Assembly (NCBI GenBank): GCA_016841125.1 | Contig: JAENZU010000250.1 | Location: 1-5,792 of the forward strand | From: Melioribacter sp. | GTDB lineage: Bacteria > Bacteroidota > Ignavibacteria > Ignavibacteriales > Melioribacteraceae | Reading direction: 5' to 3' | DNA: 5,792 nt | Part shown: one piece after another, positions 1-5,792 of the stretch | Layout: each line of letters begins with the position of its first letter | Position numbering within the stretch: position 1 is the first letter of the stretch | The notes under the pieces: model-generated | Seen by the model: only the letters and a program-made list of their open reading frames with translations | Told to the model about the DNA's origin: nothing | Databases searched by the model: none | Made by a program: the position numbers and the translations under genes

Positions 1-1433
1 TTGTAAACAATGAGTATGCTGCTCAATCCTACTACGAGGGGAGTGTACAAGATATAACGCAGCAGGTTGTTGCAGAAAAGGAACGGAACGAGGCTATAGA
101 GGAATTGCGAAAAGCTAAAAAGAGTTCAGATATAAATGCGAAAAAAGCCATTTCTGCGAGTCATTTTAAAACTCAATTTCTGTCGAAGATGAATCACGAA
201 ATTAGGACACCGGTAAATTCGGTGTTAGGAATATTATCGTTGATTCATGATAATCAGTTTCAGACAACGGAGGAACTAAAAAAATATTCGAAAGACGCAA
301 AAGATTCTGTTGAAAATTTGCTCGACATTATTAATACAACATTTGATTTATCAAAAATTGAAGCCGGCAAAATGGATCTTGATGAGGTTGAGTTTAATAT
401 CAGGAATGAAGTCCATCGAGCAATTAGTCCATTCAGCAATAGTGTAAAACCGGGGGTTAAACTTCATTATAAAATTGATTCTAAAGTCCCCGATTTTGTA
501 ATTGGTGATTCAATAAAGTACCGGCAAATATTGGTGAATTTGATCGGGAATTCACTCAAATTCACTTCGGAAGGCGAAGTGCTGCTAGACCTCGCACTGG
601 GGAAAACCTCAAATTCTAAAATTGAATTGATTGCATTTGTGAAGGATTCTGGCTCCGGAATTGCACCTGATAAACTGCCCCAGATATTTGAACCTTATGC
701 ACAAATCCGCACAGACTCCTCAAAGAAAATGGGTGGTGCAGGTTTAGGCTTAACTATTTGCCGTGAGTTGATTCACCTTATGGGGGGCAAAATAAGTGTT
801 AAAAGTAAAGAAGGGCAAGGTACAATATTTCTATTTACAGTAATATTTAGACGTTCAGATAAGAAAGCTGAATCGAAAACAGCTGAAACAGATAAAGTAC
901 ATCAAATTGAAGAAACGGAAGCCAAACCGGAAGCAGCTGCGATAGACGAGCAATCCTCTAATAGTATACCTGAAAAAGTAGAAGTTGAAGTCGATAAATC
1001 AAAAACGATTGGCGAAAATGTGGAAGCAGACACTACCGTCTATGAAAAAGGTAAGAACGATGAGAAAATAAGTTTACGTGTAGAAGATAATGAAGTTAAC
1101 AAAAACGATGAAATGAAAATTCTTAAACAATTAGGTTATAAAGTTGAAGCGGTTTCAAATGGTCCTGATGCAATTGAAGCTGTTAAAAGTTTGAGATATA
1201 ATTTGGTTTTAATGGATGTTGAAATGTCTGATATGGACGGGATTACCGCCACACACAAAATTAGAGAATTGGACGATGATATTTCCGAAATTCCAATAAT
1301 TGCAGTAACAGCCCATTCAAGTATGAAGTATAGAGAGCAGTGTTTGAGCGGAGGTATGAACGATTTTGTTGCTAAACCGATAAACGCTCAGTTCCTAAAG
1401 ATGATTATTGATGAATGGCTCTACAAAATATAG
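1..1433 (+). CDS. Hybrid sensor histidine kinase (PAS end-HisKA-HATPase-receiver), 5' partial
   Basis: Probable signal-transducing kinase that autophosphorylates on His and passes the phosphate to its own C-terminal receiver. The frame is open from base 3 to the window edge, so the TTG at 105 is an internal Leu codon and the true start lies outside. Numbering the visible 476 residues from base 3: residues 11-18 (YYEGSVQD) resemble the end of a PAS domain, followed by a probable coiled coil (about 20-55). The H-box has His65 in KMNHEIRTP. The HATPase has an N-box (NLIGNSLKF, 179-187), G1 DSGSG (215-219) and G2 GGAGLGL (244-250). A Glu/Lys-rich linker of low complexity covers about 284-354. The receiver (about 355-476) has acidic pair E361/D362, phosphoacceptor D405 in LMDVEM, T436 and K458. 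No HPt domain follows. The sensed signal is unknown. It lies 473 bases upstream of the pilin cluster, same strand; a regulatory link is possible but not shown. Confidence 0.93.
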   Translation, partial: VNNEYAAQSYYEGSVQDITQQVVAEKERNEAIEELRKAKKSSDINAKKAISASHFKTQFLSKMNHEIRTPVNSVLGILSLIHDNQFQTTEELKKYSKDAKDSVENLLDIINTTFDLSKIEAGKMDLDEVEFNIRNEVHRAISPFSNSVKPGVKLHYKIDSKVPDFVIGDSIKYRQILVNLIGNSLKFTSEGEVLLDLALGKTSNSKIELIAFVKDSGSGIAPDKLPQIFEPYAQIRTDSSKKMGGAGLGLTICRELIHLMGGKISVKSKEGQGTIFLFTVIFRRSDKKAESKTAETDKVHQIEETEAKPEAAAIDEQSSNSIPEKVEVEVDKSKTIGENVEADTTVYEKGKNDEKISLRVEDNEVNKNDEMKILKQLGYKVEAVSNGPDAIEAVKSLRYNLVLMDVEMSDMDGITATHKIRELDDDISEIPIIAVTAHSSMKYREQCLSGGMNDFVAKPINAQFLKMIIDEWLYKI

Positions 1434-1690
1434 GTAGTAAAATCTACAAGTAATTATTACATCAATTCCATTCTTTTAATTTAGTAATTGTATTTTTTTA
1501 CGTATTAACAAAATGATTAAAATTTACTCATTAACGATTTAATTTTAATCTTCTTCGGGGCATAATTAAACATTTCGTGAATTTATAATATCCTTAAAAA
1601 ATGCTTGCTTTAAGCAATTAAAATGAGTATTATAGATATTATTACATAAACATCTTTTTTATTCTTCCCAAATAAAATATAATCTCATGC
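1434..1690. other. AT-rich intergenic stretch without recognisable features
   Basis: This is the left part of the 473-base gap between the kinase and the first pilin-like gene. It is very AT-rich, with stop codons in all frames and no ORF of credible size. A short near-palindrome, TTGCTT-T-AAGCAA, lies at 1605-1617 and could be a protein-binding dyad or mean nothing. No convincing GC-rich terminator follows the kinase stop codon; the best candidates are short AT-rich stems. I see no RNA gene here. Confidence 0.6.
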
Positions 1691-1699
1691 AGAATAAGT

Positions 1700-1738
1700 T
1701 GTCAGAAAACAAATTTGTCAAGCAATATTTACATGTCA
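1700..1738 (+). promoter_or_regulatory. Three TGTCA direct repeats, possible activator site
   Basis: TGTCA occurs three times on the same strand, at 1700-1704, 1716-1720 and 1734-1738. The first two are in TTGTCA and the third in ATGTCA. Start-to-start spacings are 16 and 18 bases. They lie about 80-120 bases upstream of the sigma-54-like element, a usual distance for enhancer-binding activators. The PilR site upstream of the Pseudomonas aeruginosa pilin gene is described as repeated (C/G)TGTC units, so a PilR-like activator is conceivable. This is inference from position and similarity only. Confidence 0.35.
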
Positions 1739-1769
1739 CCCATATCGGTAAATATTACAACAACGGTAT

Positions 1770-1803
1770 AAATTGCCGATTTAGGCTAAAATACCGGTAA
1801 TTT
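1770..1803. repeat. Imperfect inverted repeat upstream of pilin promoter
   Basis: AAATTGCCG at 1770-1778 is complementary to CGGTAATTT at 1795-1803, with one G-T pair. Inside the loop a second small dyad, TTTAG-G-CTAAA, sits at 1780-1790, and the right arm overlaps the perfect palindrome TACCGGTA at 1792-1799. It ends about 16 bases before the TGGCACG element. Possible roles are an operator, or a weak hairpin if an upstream transcript passes through. There is no following T-tract, so it does not look like a terminator. Confidence 0.35.
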
Positions 1804-1818
1804 TGTGTTTCTTAATGT

Positions 1819-1835
1819 TTGGCACGAATGTTTTA
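1819..1835 (+). promoter_or_regulatory. Sigma-54-like promoter for the first pilin-like gene
   Basis: TTGGCACGAATGTTTTA matches the -24/-12 consensus YTGGCACGrNNNTTGCW at 12 of 14 informative positions, including the whole -24 block. The two mismatches are both in the -12 GC pair (TT here), which is normally well conserved, so the call is tentative. Transcription would start near 1846, leaving a leader of about 60 bases before the ATG at 1907. Sigma-54 control is known for pilin genes in Pseudomonas and Geobacter. A housekeeping-type promoter in the same AT-rich stretch cannot be excluded. Confidence 0.4.
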
Positions 1836-1895
1836 TGTTCTTTAGCAGAATTAGAAAAAACAAATAAACACTTAAACACAAATTCACAAACACAT

Positions 1896-1900
1896 AGGAG
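1896..1900 (+). promoter_or_regulatory. Shine-Dalgarno site of first pilin-like gene
   Basis: AGGAG lies six bases before the ATG at 1907. It is the only strong ribosome binding site in the window. The second pilin-like gene has only GAG at the equivalent place, and the platform and ATPase genes have poor or no match. This fits the first pilin-like protein being the abundant product. Confidence 0.75.
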
Positions 1901-1906
1901 TTACAA

Positions 1907-2311
1907 ATGGGACAACAACAATTATTACTCATCGTTCTTGGAGTTATCATCGTAGGTATCGCAGTAGTTGTAGGTATTAATGTATTTACTGCAAGCAGTT
2001 ATCAAGCAAATCAAGATGCGGTAACTGCCGACTTAACTACTCTAGCATCAATGGCTCAGCAATTTTACCGTAAACCAACAGCTTTAGGCGGCGGCGGCAA
2101 TACTTTTACGGGCTGGACCGTTCCTGATCAATTACAAAATACCTCAAATATGGATCCGGATACTGATGTTGATGCAACTGTTACTGCAACTGCTGTTACT
2201 CTTGTTGGTACTGGTACTGAAGAGAATTCGGCTGGTGCAAAACTAACTGTTACAATGGTGGTTGGTCCGGATGCAATAACATCAACAACTTTTGGTAATG
2301 TTGGAGGTTAA
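1907..2311 (+). CDS. Pilin-like protein with minimal Met-Gly leader, probable major subunit
   Basis: A 134-residue protein with a single N-terminal hydrophobic helix (about residues 6-27), followed by an amphipathic stretch (33-53) and a small Thr/Val/Gly-rich domain that probably forms beta strands. This is the layout of a type IV pilin or pseudopilin. It starts MGQQQLLL: if a prepilin peptidase cut after Gly2, the leader would be two residues, with no Lys/Arg, and mature position 5 would be Leu instead of the usual Glu. The motif QQFYRKPTALGGGG (51-64) is shared with the next gene. There are no cysteines, so no classical pilin disulfide loop. The strong ribosome binding site and the terminator directly behind it suggest high expression. 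The downstream platform protein and ATPase support the pilin reading. Alternative: a small membrane-anchored protein secreted by the same apparatus. The family looks familiar from Ignavibacteria-type genomes, but I know of no established gene name. Confidence 0.8.
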   Translation: MGQQQLLLIVLGVIIVGIAVVVGINVFTASSYQANQDAVTADLTTLASMAQQFYRKPTALGGGGNTFTGWTVPDQLQNTSNMDPDTDVDATVTATAVTLVGTGTEENSAGAKLTVTMVVGPDAITSTTFGNVGG

Positions 2312-2331
2312 TTTTATTTTCAGGATATATT

Positions 2332-2359
2332 GCCGGCTTTCAAAGCCGGCTTTTTTTTT
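2332..2359 (+). terminator. Strong intrinsic terminator between the two pilin-like genes
   Basis: GCCGGCTTT (2332-2340), a single C, then AAAGCCGGC (2342-2350) form a near-perfect GC-rich hairpin, followed at once by nine T residues (2351-2359). It begins 20 bases after the stop of the first pilin-like gene and ends 29 bases before the next ATG. Because the second pilin-like gene has almost no room for its own promoter, this probably works as a partial terminator that sets the ratio between the first subunit and the rest of the operon. Confidence 0.93.
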
Positions 2360-2388
2360 AATAACTAAATAAATTATACGAGTTAACA

Positions 2389-2781
2389 ATGGGACAACAA
2401 CAATTATTACTTATGGTTTTAGTATTAATAGTAGTTGCTGTTGCAATCGTAATCGGGATTACAATTTTTCAAGCAAATGCTGTCGAAGTTAATAGGGATG
2501 CCCTTTTAAATAATATGCAGCATGTTGCTACTTTATCACAGCAGTTTTTTCAAAAACCCAAAATGCTCGGCGGCGGCGGCGGGTCTTTTATTGGCGTTAA
2601 TTCTCCGGGTATTCTCCCCTCAGGTCTAATAGATAATGACAATGGAACAATGGAATTTAGTGTAAGCAATGATCAAGTTGAAATAACAGGAATTGGGATA
2701 GAAAACGTTGACGGCAATCCCATTCAGTATACTTTAATAGTTACTTCTTCCGGATTAGGCAACCCTGTAAAAGTGAATTAA
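2389..2781 (+). CDS. Second pilin-like protein, paralogue of the first, probable minor subunit
   Basis: A 130-residue protein with the same plan as its neighbour: MGQQQLLL start, one hydrophobic helix (about 6-27), then QQFFQKPKMLGGGGG at 51-65 and a small beta-rich C-terminal domain. Aligned without gaps, residues 1-64 of the two proteins are identical at 32 positions; the C-terminal domains have diverged. It too lacks basic residues before the helix, lacks the +5 Glu and has no cysteine. The start is fixed by the shared MGQQQ, although the ribosome binding site is weak (GAG at 2380-2382). It sits behind a strong terminator and 22 bases ahead of the platform gene, so it is likely made at a lower level. 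A minor, tip or alternative subunit is the likely role, inferred from context only. Confidence 0.78.
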   Translation: MGQQQLLLMVLVLIVVAVAIVIGITIFQANAVEVNRDALLNNMQHVATLSQQFFQKPKMLGGGGGSFIGVNSPGILPSGLIDNDNGTMEFSVSNDQVEITGIGIENVDGNPIQYTLIVTSSGLGNPVKVN

Positions 2782-2803
2782 TTATTTTTAATGGAATGAT
2801 AAA

Positions 2804-4147
2804 ATGGTTGAATTAAGATTTAATGCTATCAAAACAAACGGTCAAACATTGACCGGAACGATGAATGTACCCAATTTTAGGGAAGGTAAAAAGAAAATTG
2901 CACTGCTTGCAGAAAAGCACAATCTTAAACTTAATAAGATTGAAAAGAAATCGTCCTTTTTATATAAAGTTCGTAGAGGAACTGAAAAGCCGATTTCGGG
3001 CGAACAATCAGCATTCACCAAAGAAGAAGTAACACGTGCTTTAACAAAAATGGGTTATCAAGTAGTTTCAGTTAAAAAGAAATTAATAGACTATGTACCA
3101 AAACCCCCCGCACAAGAAGTATTGTCATTCGTAAAAATATCCACTGAATTGCTTGAACAAAAGTTACCTTATTCTGAAATAATGACATTATTGGTTAATG
3201 ACCTTGAAAACAAAGCTTTAAGAGAGACATTAAAGCAGATAAATAATGAAATGAAAAAAGGTGCCGATAGTCAAGCAACTTATATGAAATATGAATCTGT
3301 ATTTGGTAAATTTACCGCTTATATGCTGGGTTTAGCGGCAAAAAGCGGTAATATGACTGAAATATATAAAGCAACAGCAAAATTCCTTGAGAGAAGAATG
3401 GAGTTCAAAAAAAGTTTACGTAGTGCATTAATAACGCCTATGGTCACTCTTTTTGTACTCTTTCTTGCAGTGTTTTTCTATGTGGGATATATATTTCCGG
3501 AAACTGCAAAATTATTTCTAAAATTTGATATCCCGTTGCCGCCGATGACCGCAGCGACTCTCGATATTAGTGATTTTCTTTTGGGAAATCCTTTGCTTAT
3601 ATTATTTATACTAATTGCACCAATTGTGGCGTTTGTTATGGCATATAAAAATGATAAAGGCAGATTGTGGATAGATAAAATGATGTTTAAAATACCGATT
3701 GTGGGTTCTCTAATTCACAAAACTACAATTGAAGTTTTTTGCCGCGTATTTTATACATTATATACAGGTTCTGCTGAAAGTATTGAACCAATAAGAATTG
3801 CTGCTGAAGCTTCGGATAATAAATATTGTGAACACCAAATAAAAACAGTGTCAATTCCATTAATGTTAAAAAAAGGAGTAGGACTAACAGATGCGTTGGC
3901 TGCTTCAAATGTTCTTACCGAAACAGCATTGTCAAGATTTCACTCCGGGGAGGAAACAGGTACTATTAAAAATACTGCCTTACAATTAGCGAATTATTAT
4001 GAAAGCGAAACTGTGTTTAGATTAAAAAATATTATCGAGATGATCCAGGTTAGTATTGCGATGGTCATTATGATTGTTATGATAGCTTTGACACTTGTGT
4101 CGGCTGAGACGGCAACTATTAGTCCAAAACCAACTATTATGAAATAA
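2804..4147 (+). CDS. pilC: PilC/GspF-family inner-membrane platform protein
   Basis: A polytopic inner-membrane protein that forms the platform on which the assembly ATPase acts during pilus or pseudopilus assembly. It has 447 residues, somewhat longer than the usual ~400. The two-fold GspF repeat is visible. The first copy covers about 106-230, with ELLEQKLPYSEIM and the loop LAAKSGNM (177-184). The second covers about 296-433, with SGEETG at 381-386, close to the family's GEESG signature. Predicted membrane helices lie at about 211-230, 263-280 and 412-433. The N-terminal ~105 residues hold two short segments resembling the family's N-terminal element (about 1-48 and 62-93), separated by a Lys-rich linker. 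The ribosome binding site is weak; the ATG follows the pilin stop by 22 bases. The second loop is canonical while the first is degenerate. The symbol is used in the family sense; GspF is equally possible. Confidence 0.9.
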   Translation: MVELRFNAIKTNGQTLTGTMNVPNFREGKKKIALLAEKHNLKLNKIEKKSSFLYKVRRGTEKPISGEQSAFTKEEVTRALTKMGYQVVSVKKKLIDYVPKPPAQEVLSFVKISTELLEQKLPYSEIMTLLVNDLENKALRETLKQINNEMKKGADSQATYMKYESVFGKFTAYMLGLAAKSGNMTEIYKATAKFLERRMEFKKSLRSALITPMVTLFVLFLAVFFYVGYIFPETAKLFLKFDIPLPPMTAATLDISDFLLGNPLLILFILIAPIVAFVMAYKNDKGRLWIDKMMFKIPIVGSLIHKTTIEVFCRVFYTLYTGSAESIEPIRIAAEASDNKYCEHQIKTVSIPLMLKKGVGLTDALAASNVLTETALSRFHSGEETGTIKNTALQLANYYESETVFRLKNIIEMIQVSIAMVIMIVMIALTLVSAETATISPKPTIMK

Positions 4148-4151
4148 AAAT

Positions 4152-5792
4152 ATGCAAGAGACTGTATCTGATGCAAGATTAGAAATGATGGATAAGATAG
4201 GTTATCTATTATTTAAAAAAGGGATAATCGACTATGAAATCCTTCAAAAAGGTCTGAAGATAAAGCAAGAAGATCAATCAAAATTAAAACGAAACTTAGC
4301 GCAAATACTTGTTCAGGAATTTAATTTTGACCACGATTTAATTTTTAGAGAAGTTGCGGTTTTATATGCATTTAAAGAAGTAAAAATAAATTTTGAAGAG
4401 TTCTCCGATCAAGAAAAAAATGTTCTTAAGAAAAGAATTGAAAATTACGGCGAGGAAATTAAAAATACTCTTCTTGAAAATAAAATTATTCCGTTAAGAT
4501 ACGACAGCAAACTTAGGGAAAAGTTAATATTTGCTGCTGTTGATCCCACCAATAGAAATATCACAAAGATTGCTTATTCTCTAAATCTCAAAAAGTATGA
4601 AATCAATTACATAAAAAAGAAAGATTACGATAAACTTATTGAAGTAATCTTTCCGCCTGAGAATGAATTTCTAAAAATGATGGATGATCTGAGTGATGAG
4701 ATCATTATTGATGATGAAGATGAAGCGCAGCTGAATGAAGATGAATTAGATGCAGAGATAAACAAAAGTGCTTTAATTAATTTAATTGAGGGCGCGCTAA
4801 TTGAAGGTGTTAGAAAAGGGATAAGCGACCTTCATATTATTCCGCGGTCTGCAAACAAAACCGATATTTTATTTAGACTTGACGGTAAACTTCAGTTGTG
4901 GCATACACAAGAAGGCACTCTTCCTGAAGCTGTAATGGCAGTGGTTAAGGATAGAGCTAAAGGATTAGATAGATTCGAACGGGAAAGAGCCCAAGACGGT
5001 TTTATTCAACGTGAAATTGACGGTCATATTATCCGGTTTAGAGTTTCTGTTTTACCGATGGTTGGTACGGAACTAAAAAATAAATTTGAAAGTATCGTTA
5101 TAAGAATTTTAGATGATAGAAAGGTTATTAAAGATCTTGGCAAACTTGGGTTAGTAGGGCATTCCAGAGCTGCTTTTGAAAAAGCGATAAATCAGCCGCA
5201 AGGGATGGTGATACTTACAGGTCCTACCGGAAGTGGTAAGAGTACAACTCTAATTGCTGCACTATACCAGGTTATTGATCCTACCAAGAATGTACTGACC
5301 GTTGAAGATCCTGTGGAATATGTTATAGAAGGTGCGCGCCAGCTTAAGATTGGTCATAAAATGGATTTTGAGAAAGCAATTAGATCAATCTTGCGTCACG
5401 ACCCTGATATTGTACTCGTCGGTGAGATGCGCGATAAAGAAACTGCTGAAACTGCAATTAAGCTTGCTAATACCGGTCACTTAACTTTTTCGACTCTGCA
5501 TACTAATGATGCACCCAGTGCTGTTGCACGTTTATTCAAAATGGGAGTTGAGCCGTTTTTAATAGCATATGCGATAAATATTATTGTTGCTCAACGTCTA
5601 GTTAGAAAACTATGTGAACATTGTAAAAAACCTATTAGCACATTCGAAGAAAAAATAATTAAAGCTGCCAGTCTAAATATGGATGAATGGAAAGATTCCA
5701 CAATTTACGAAGCAGCAGGCTGCCCAAAATGTAATAACACCGGTTACAAAGGTAGAATGGCTATACATGAAGCGCTCTACTTTACAAAAGAT
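4152..5792 (+). CDS. pilB: PilB/GspE-family assembly ATPase, 3' partial
   Basis: Cytoplasmic hexameric ATPase that powers pilin polymerisation through the platform protein. The frame stays open to the right edge, giving 547 visible residues. Residues about 13-80 (DKIGYLLFKKGII...) resemble the N-terminal regulatory domain of GspE/PilB. An acidic linker is at 177-203. The ATPase core then shows ISDLHIIP (224-231), Walker A GPTGSGKST (357-365), Asp box VEDPVEY (384-390), Walker B DPDIVLVGEMRD (417-428, Glu425) and His box TGHLTFSTLHTNDA (441-454). The zinc-binding cysteines C488/C491 and C524/C527 mark the PilB/GspE type rather than the retraction ATPase PilT. It ends after GYKGRMAIHEAL, so only a short C-terminal tail is missing. 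The ATG lies 4 bases after the platform stop with no clear ribosome binding site, suggesting translational coupling; ATGs at 4185 and 4188 are less likely starts. GspE of a type II secretion system is the alternative. Confidence 0.93.
   Translation, partial: MQETVSDARLEMMDKIGYLLFKKGIIDYEILQKGLKIKQEDQSKLKRNLAQILVQEFNFDHDLIFREVAVLYAFKEVKINFEEFSDQEKNVLKKRIENYGEEIKNTLLENKIIPLRYDSKLREKLIFAAVDPTNRNITKIAYSLNLKKYEINYIKKKDYDKLIEVIFPPENEFLKMMDDLSDEIIIDDEDEAQLNEDELDAEINKSALINLIEGALIEGVRKGISDLHIIPRSANKTDILFRLDGKLQLWHTQEGTLPEAVMAVVKDRAKGLDRFERERAQDGFIQREIDGHIIRFRVSVLPMVGTELKNKFESIVIRILDDRKVIKDLGKLGLVGHSRAAFEKAINQPQGMVILTGPTGSGKSTTLIAALYQVIDPTKNVLTVEDPVEYVIEGARQLKIGHKMDFEKAIRSILRHDPDIVLVGEMRDKETAETAIKLANTGHLTFSTLHTNDAPSAVARLFKMGVEPFLIAYAINIIVAQRLVRKLCEHCKKPISTFEEKIIKAASLNMDEWKDSTIYEAAGCPKCNNTGYKGRMAIHEALYFTKD

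Noticed and set aside
105..1433. TTG at 105 as the kinase start
   Set aside because: The frame continues upstream to the window edge and encodes a recognisable PAS-domain end (YYEGSVQD), so the gene starts outside the window.
1434..1499. Possible terminator of the kinase gene (GTAG/CTAC stem at 1434-1447; CAATT/AATTG stem before seven T at 1493-1499)
   Set aside because: The stems are only four to five pairs and AT-rich; the first has no T-tract and the second has a loop of about 18 bases. Too weak to call.
1605..1617. TTGCTT-T-AAGCAA near-palindrome as a regulatory site
   Set aside because: Short and AT-rich, far from any gene start; a dyad of this size is not surprising in this sequence. 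Mentioned only in the description of the gap.
1687..1800. 37-residue ORF in the intergenic region (ATG at 1687)
   Set aside because: No ribosome binding site, very basic composition typical of translated AT-rich DNA, and it overlaps the TGTCA repeats and the dyad that look regulatory.
3723..3908. 61-residue reverse-strand ORF
   Set aside because: It lies wholly inside the platform gene on the opposite strand, has no ribosome binding site or family likeness, and its Leu/Gln-rich composition is expected from an antisense shadow.
4152..5792. ATPase as PilT-type retraction motor, because of GEMRD
   Set aside because: The long N-terminal domain and the two CxxC pairs are features of PilB/GspE and are absent from PilT.

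Overview
The window is AT-rich and carries five genes, all on the + strand: a hybrid sensor histidine kinase cut by the left edge, then a cluster of type IV pilus or type II secretion-like assembly genes made of two small pilin-like proteins, a PilC/GspF-type inner-membrane platform protein and a PilB/GspE-type assembly ATPase cut by the right edge. The two small proteins begin with MGQQQLLL and share a QQF(Y/F)xKPxxLGGGG motif. From memory, this style of protein occurs in Ignavibacteria and related FCB-group bacteria (Bacteroidota/Chlorobiota side). The low GC, and the weak or absent Shine-Dalgarno sequences on most genes, agree with that. The assignment is an inference; no rRNA or other phylogenetic marker is present.

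Layout: bases 1-1433 hold the kinase (end of a PAS domain, HisKA, HATPase, a charged linker, a receiver domain). Bases 1434-1906 are a 473-base non-coding stretch. Its left two thirds shows nothing I can name. Its right third looks like a promoter region, with three TGTCA direct repeats (1700-1738), an imperfect 34-base dyad (1770-1803), a sigma-54-like TGGCACG element (1819-1835) and a good ribosome binding site. The first pilin-like gene (1907-2311) is followed by a textbook intrinsic terminator (2332-2359), and only 29 bases later the second pilin-like gene starts (2389-2781). The platform protein (2804-4147) follows 22 bases downstream, and the ATPase (from 4152) follows 4 bases after that.

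How the parts may work together (inference): the ATPase drives the platform protein, which extracts pilin-like subunits from the membrane and stacks them into a filament or pseudopilus. The terminator after the first pilin would give abundant short mRNA for a major subunit and a small amount of readthrough for the second subunit and the machinery. The most unusual aspect is the pilin-like pair. Their leader is only Met-Gly, with no basic residue, and there is no Glu at the usual +5 position, so processing and assembly may differ from textbook type IV pili. No prepilin peptidase, secretin, PilT or alignment-complex gene is in the window.
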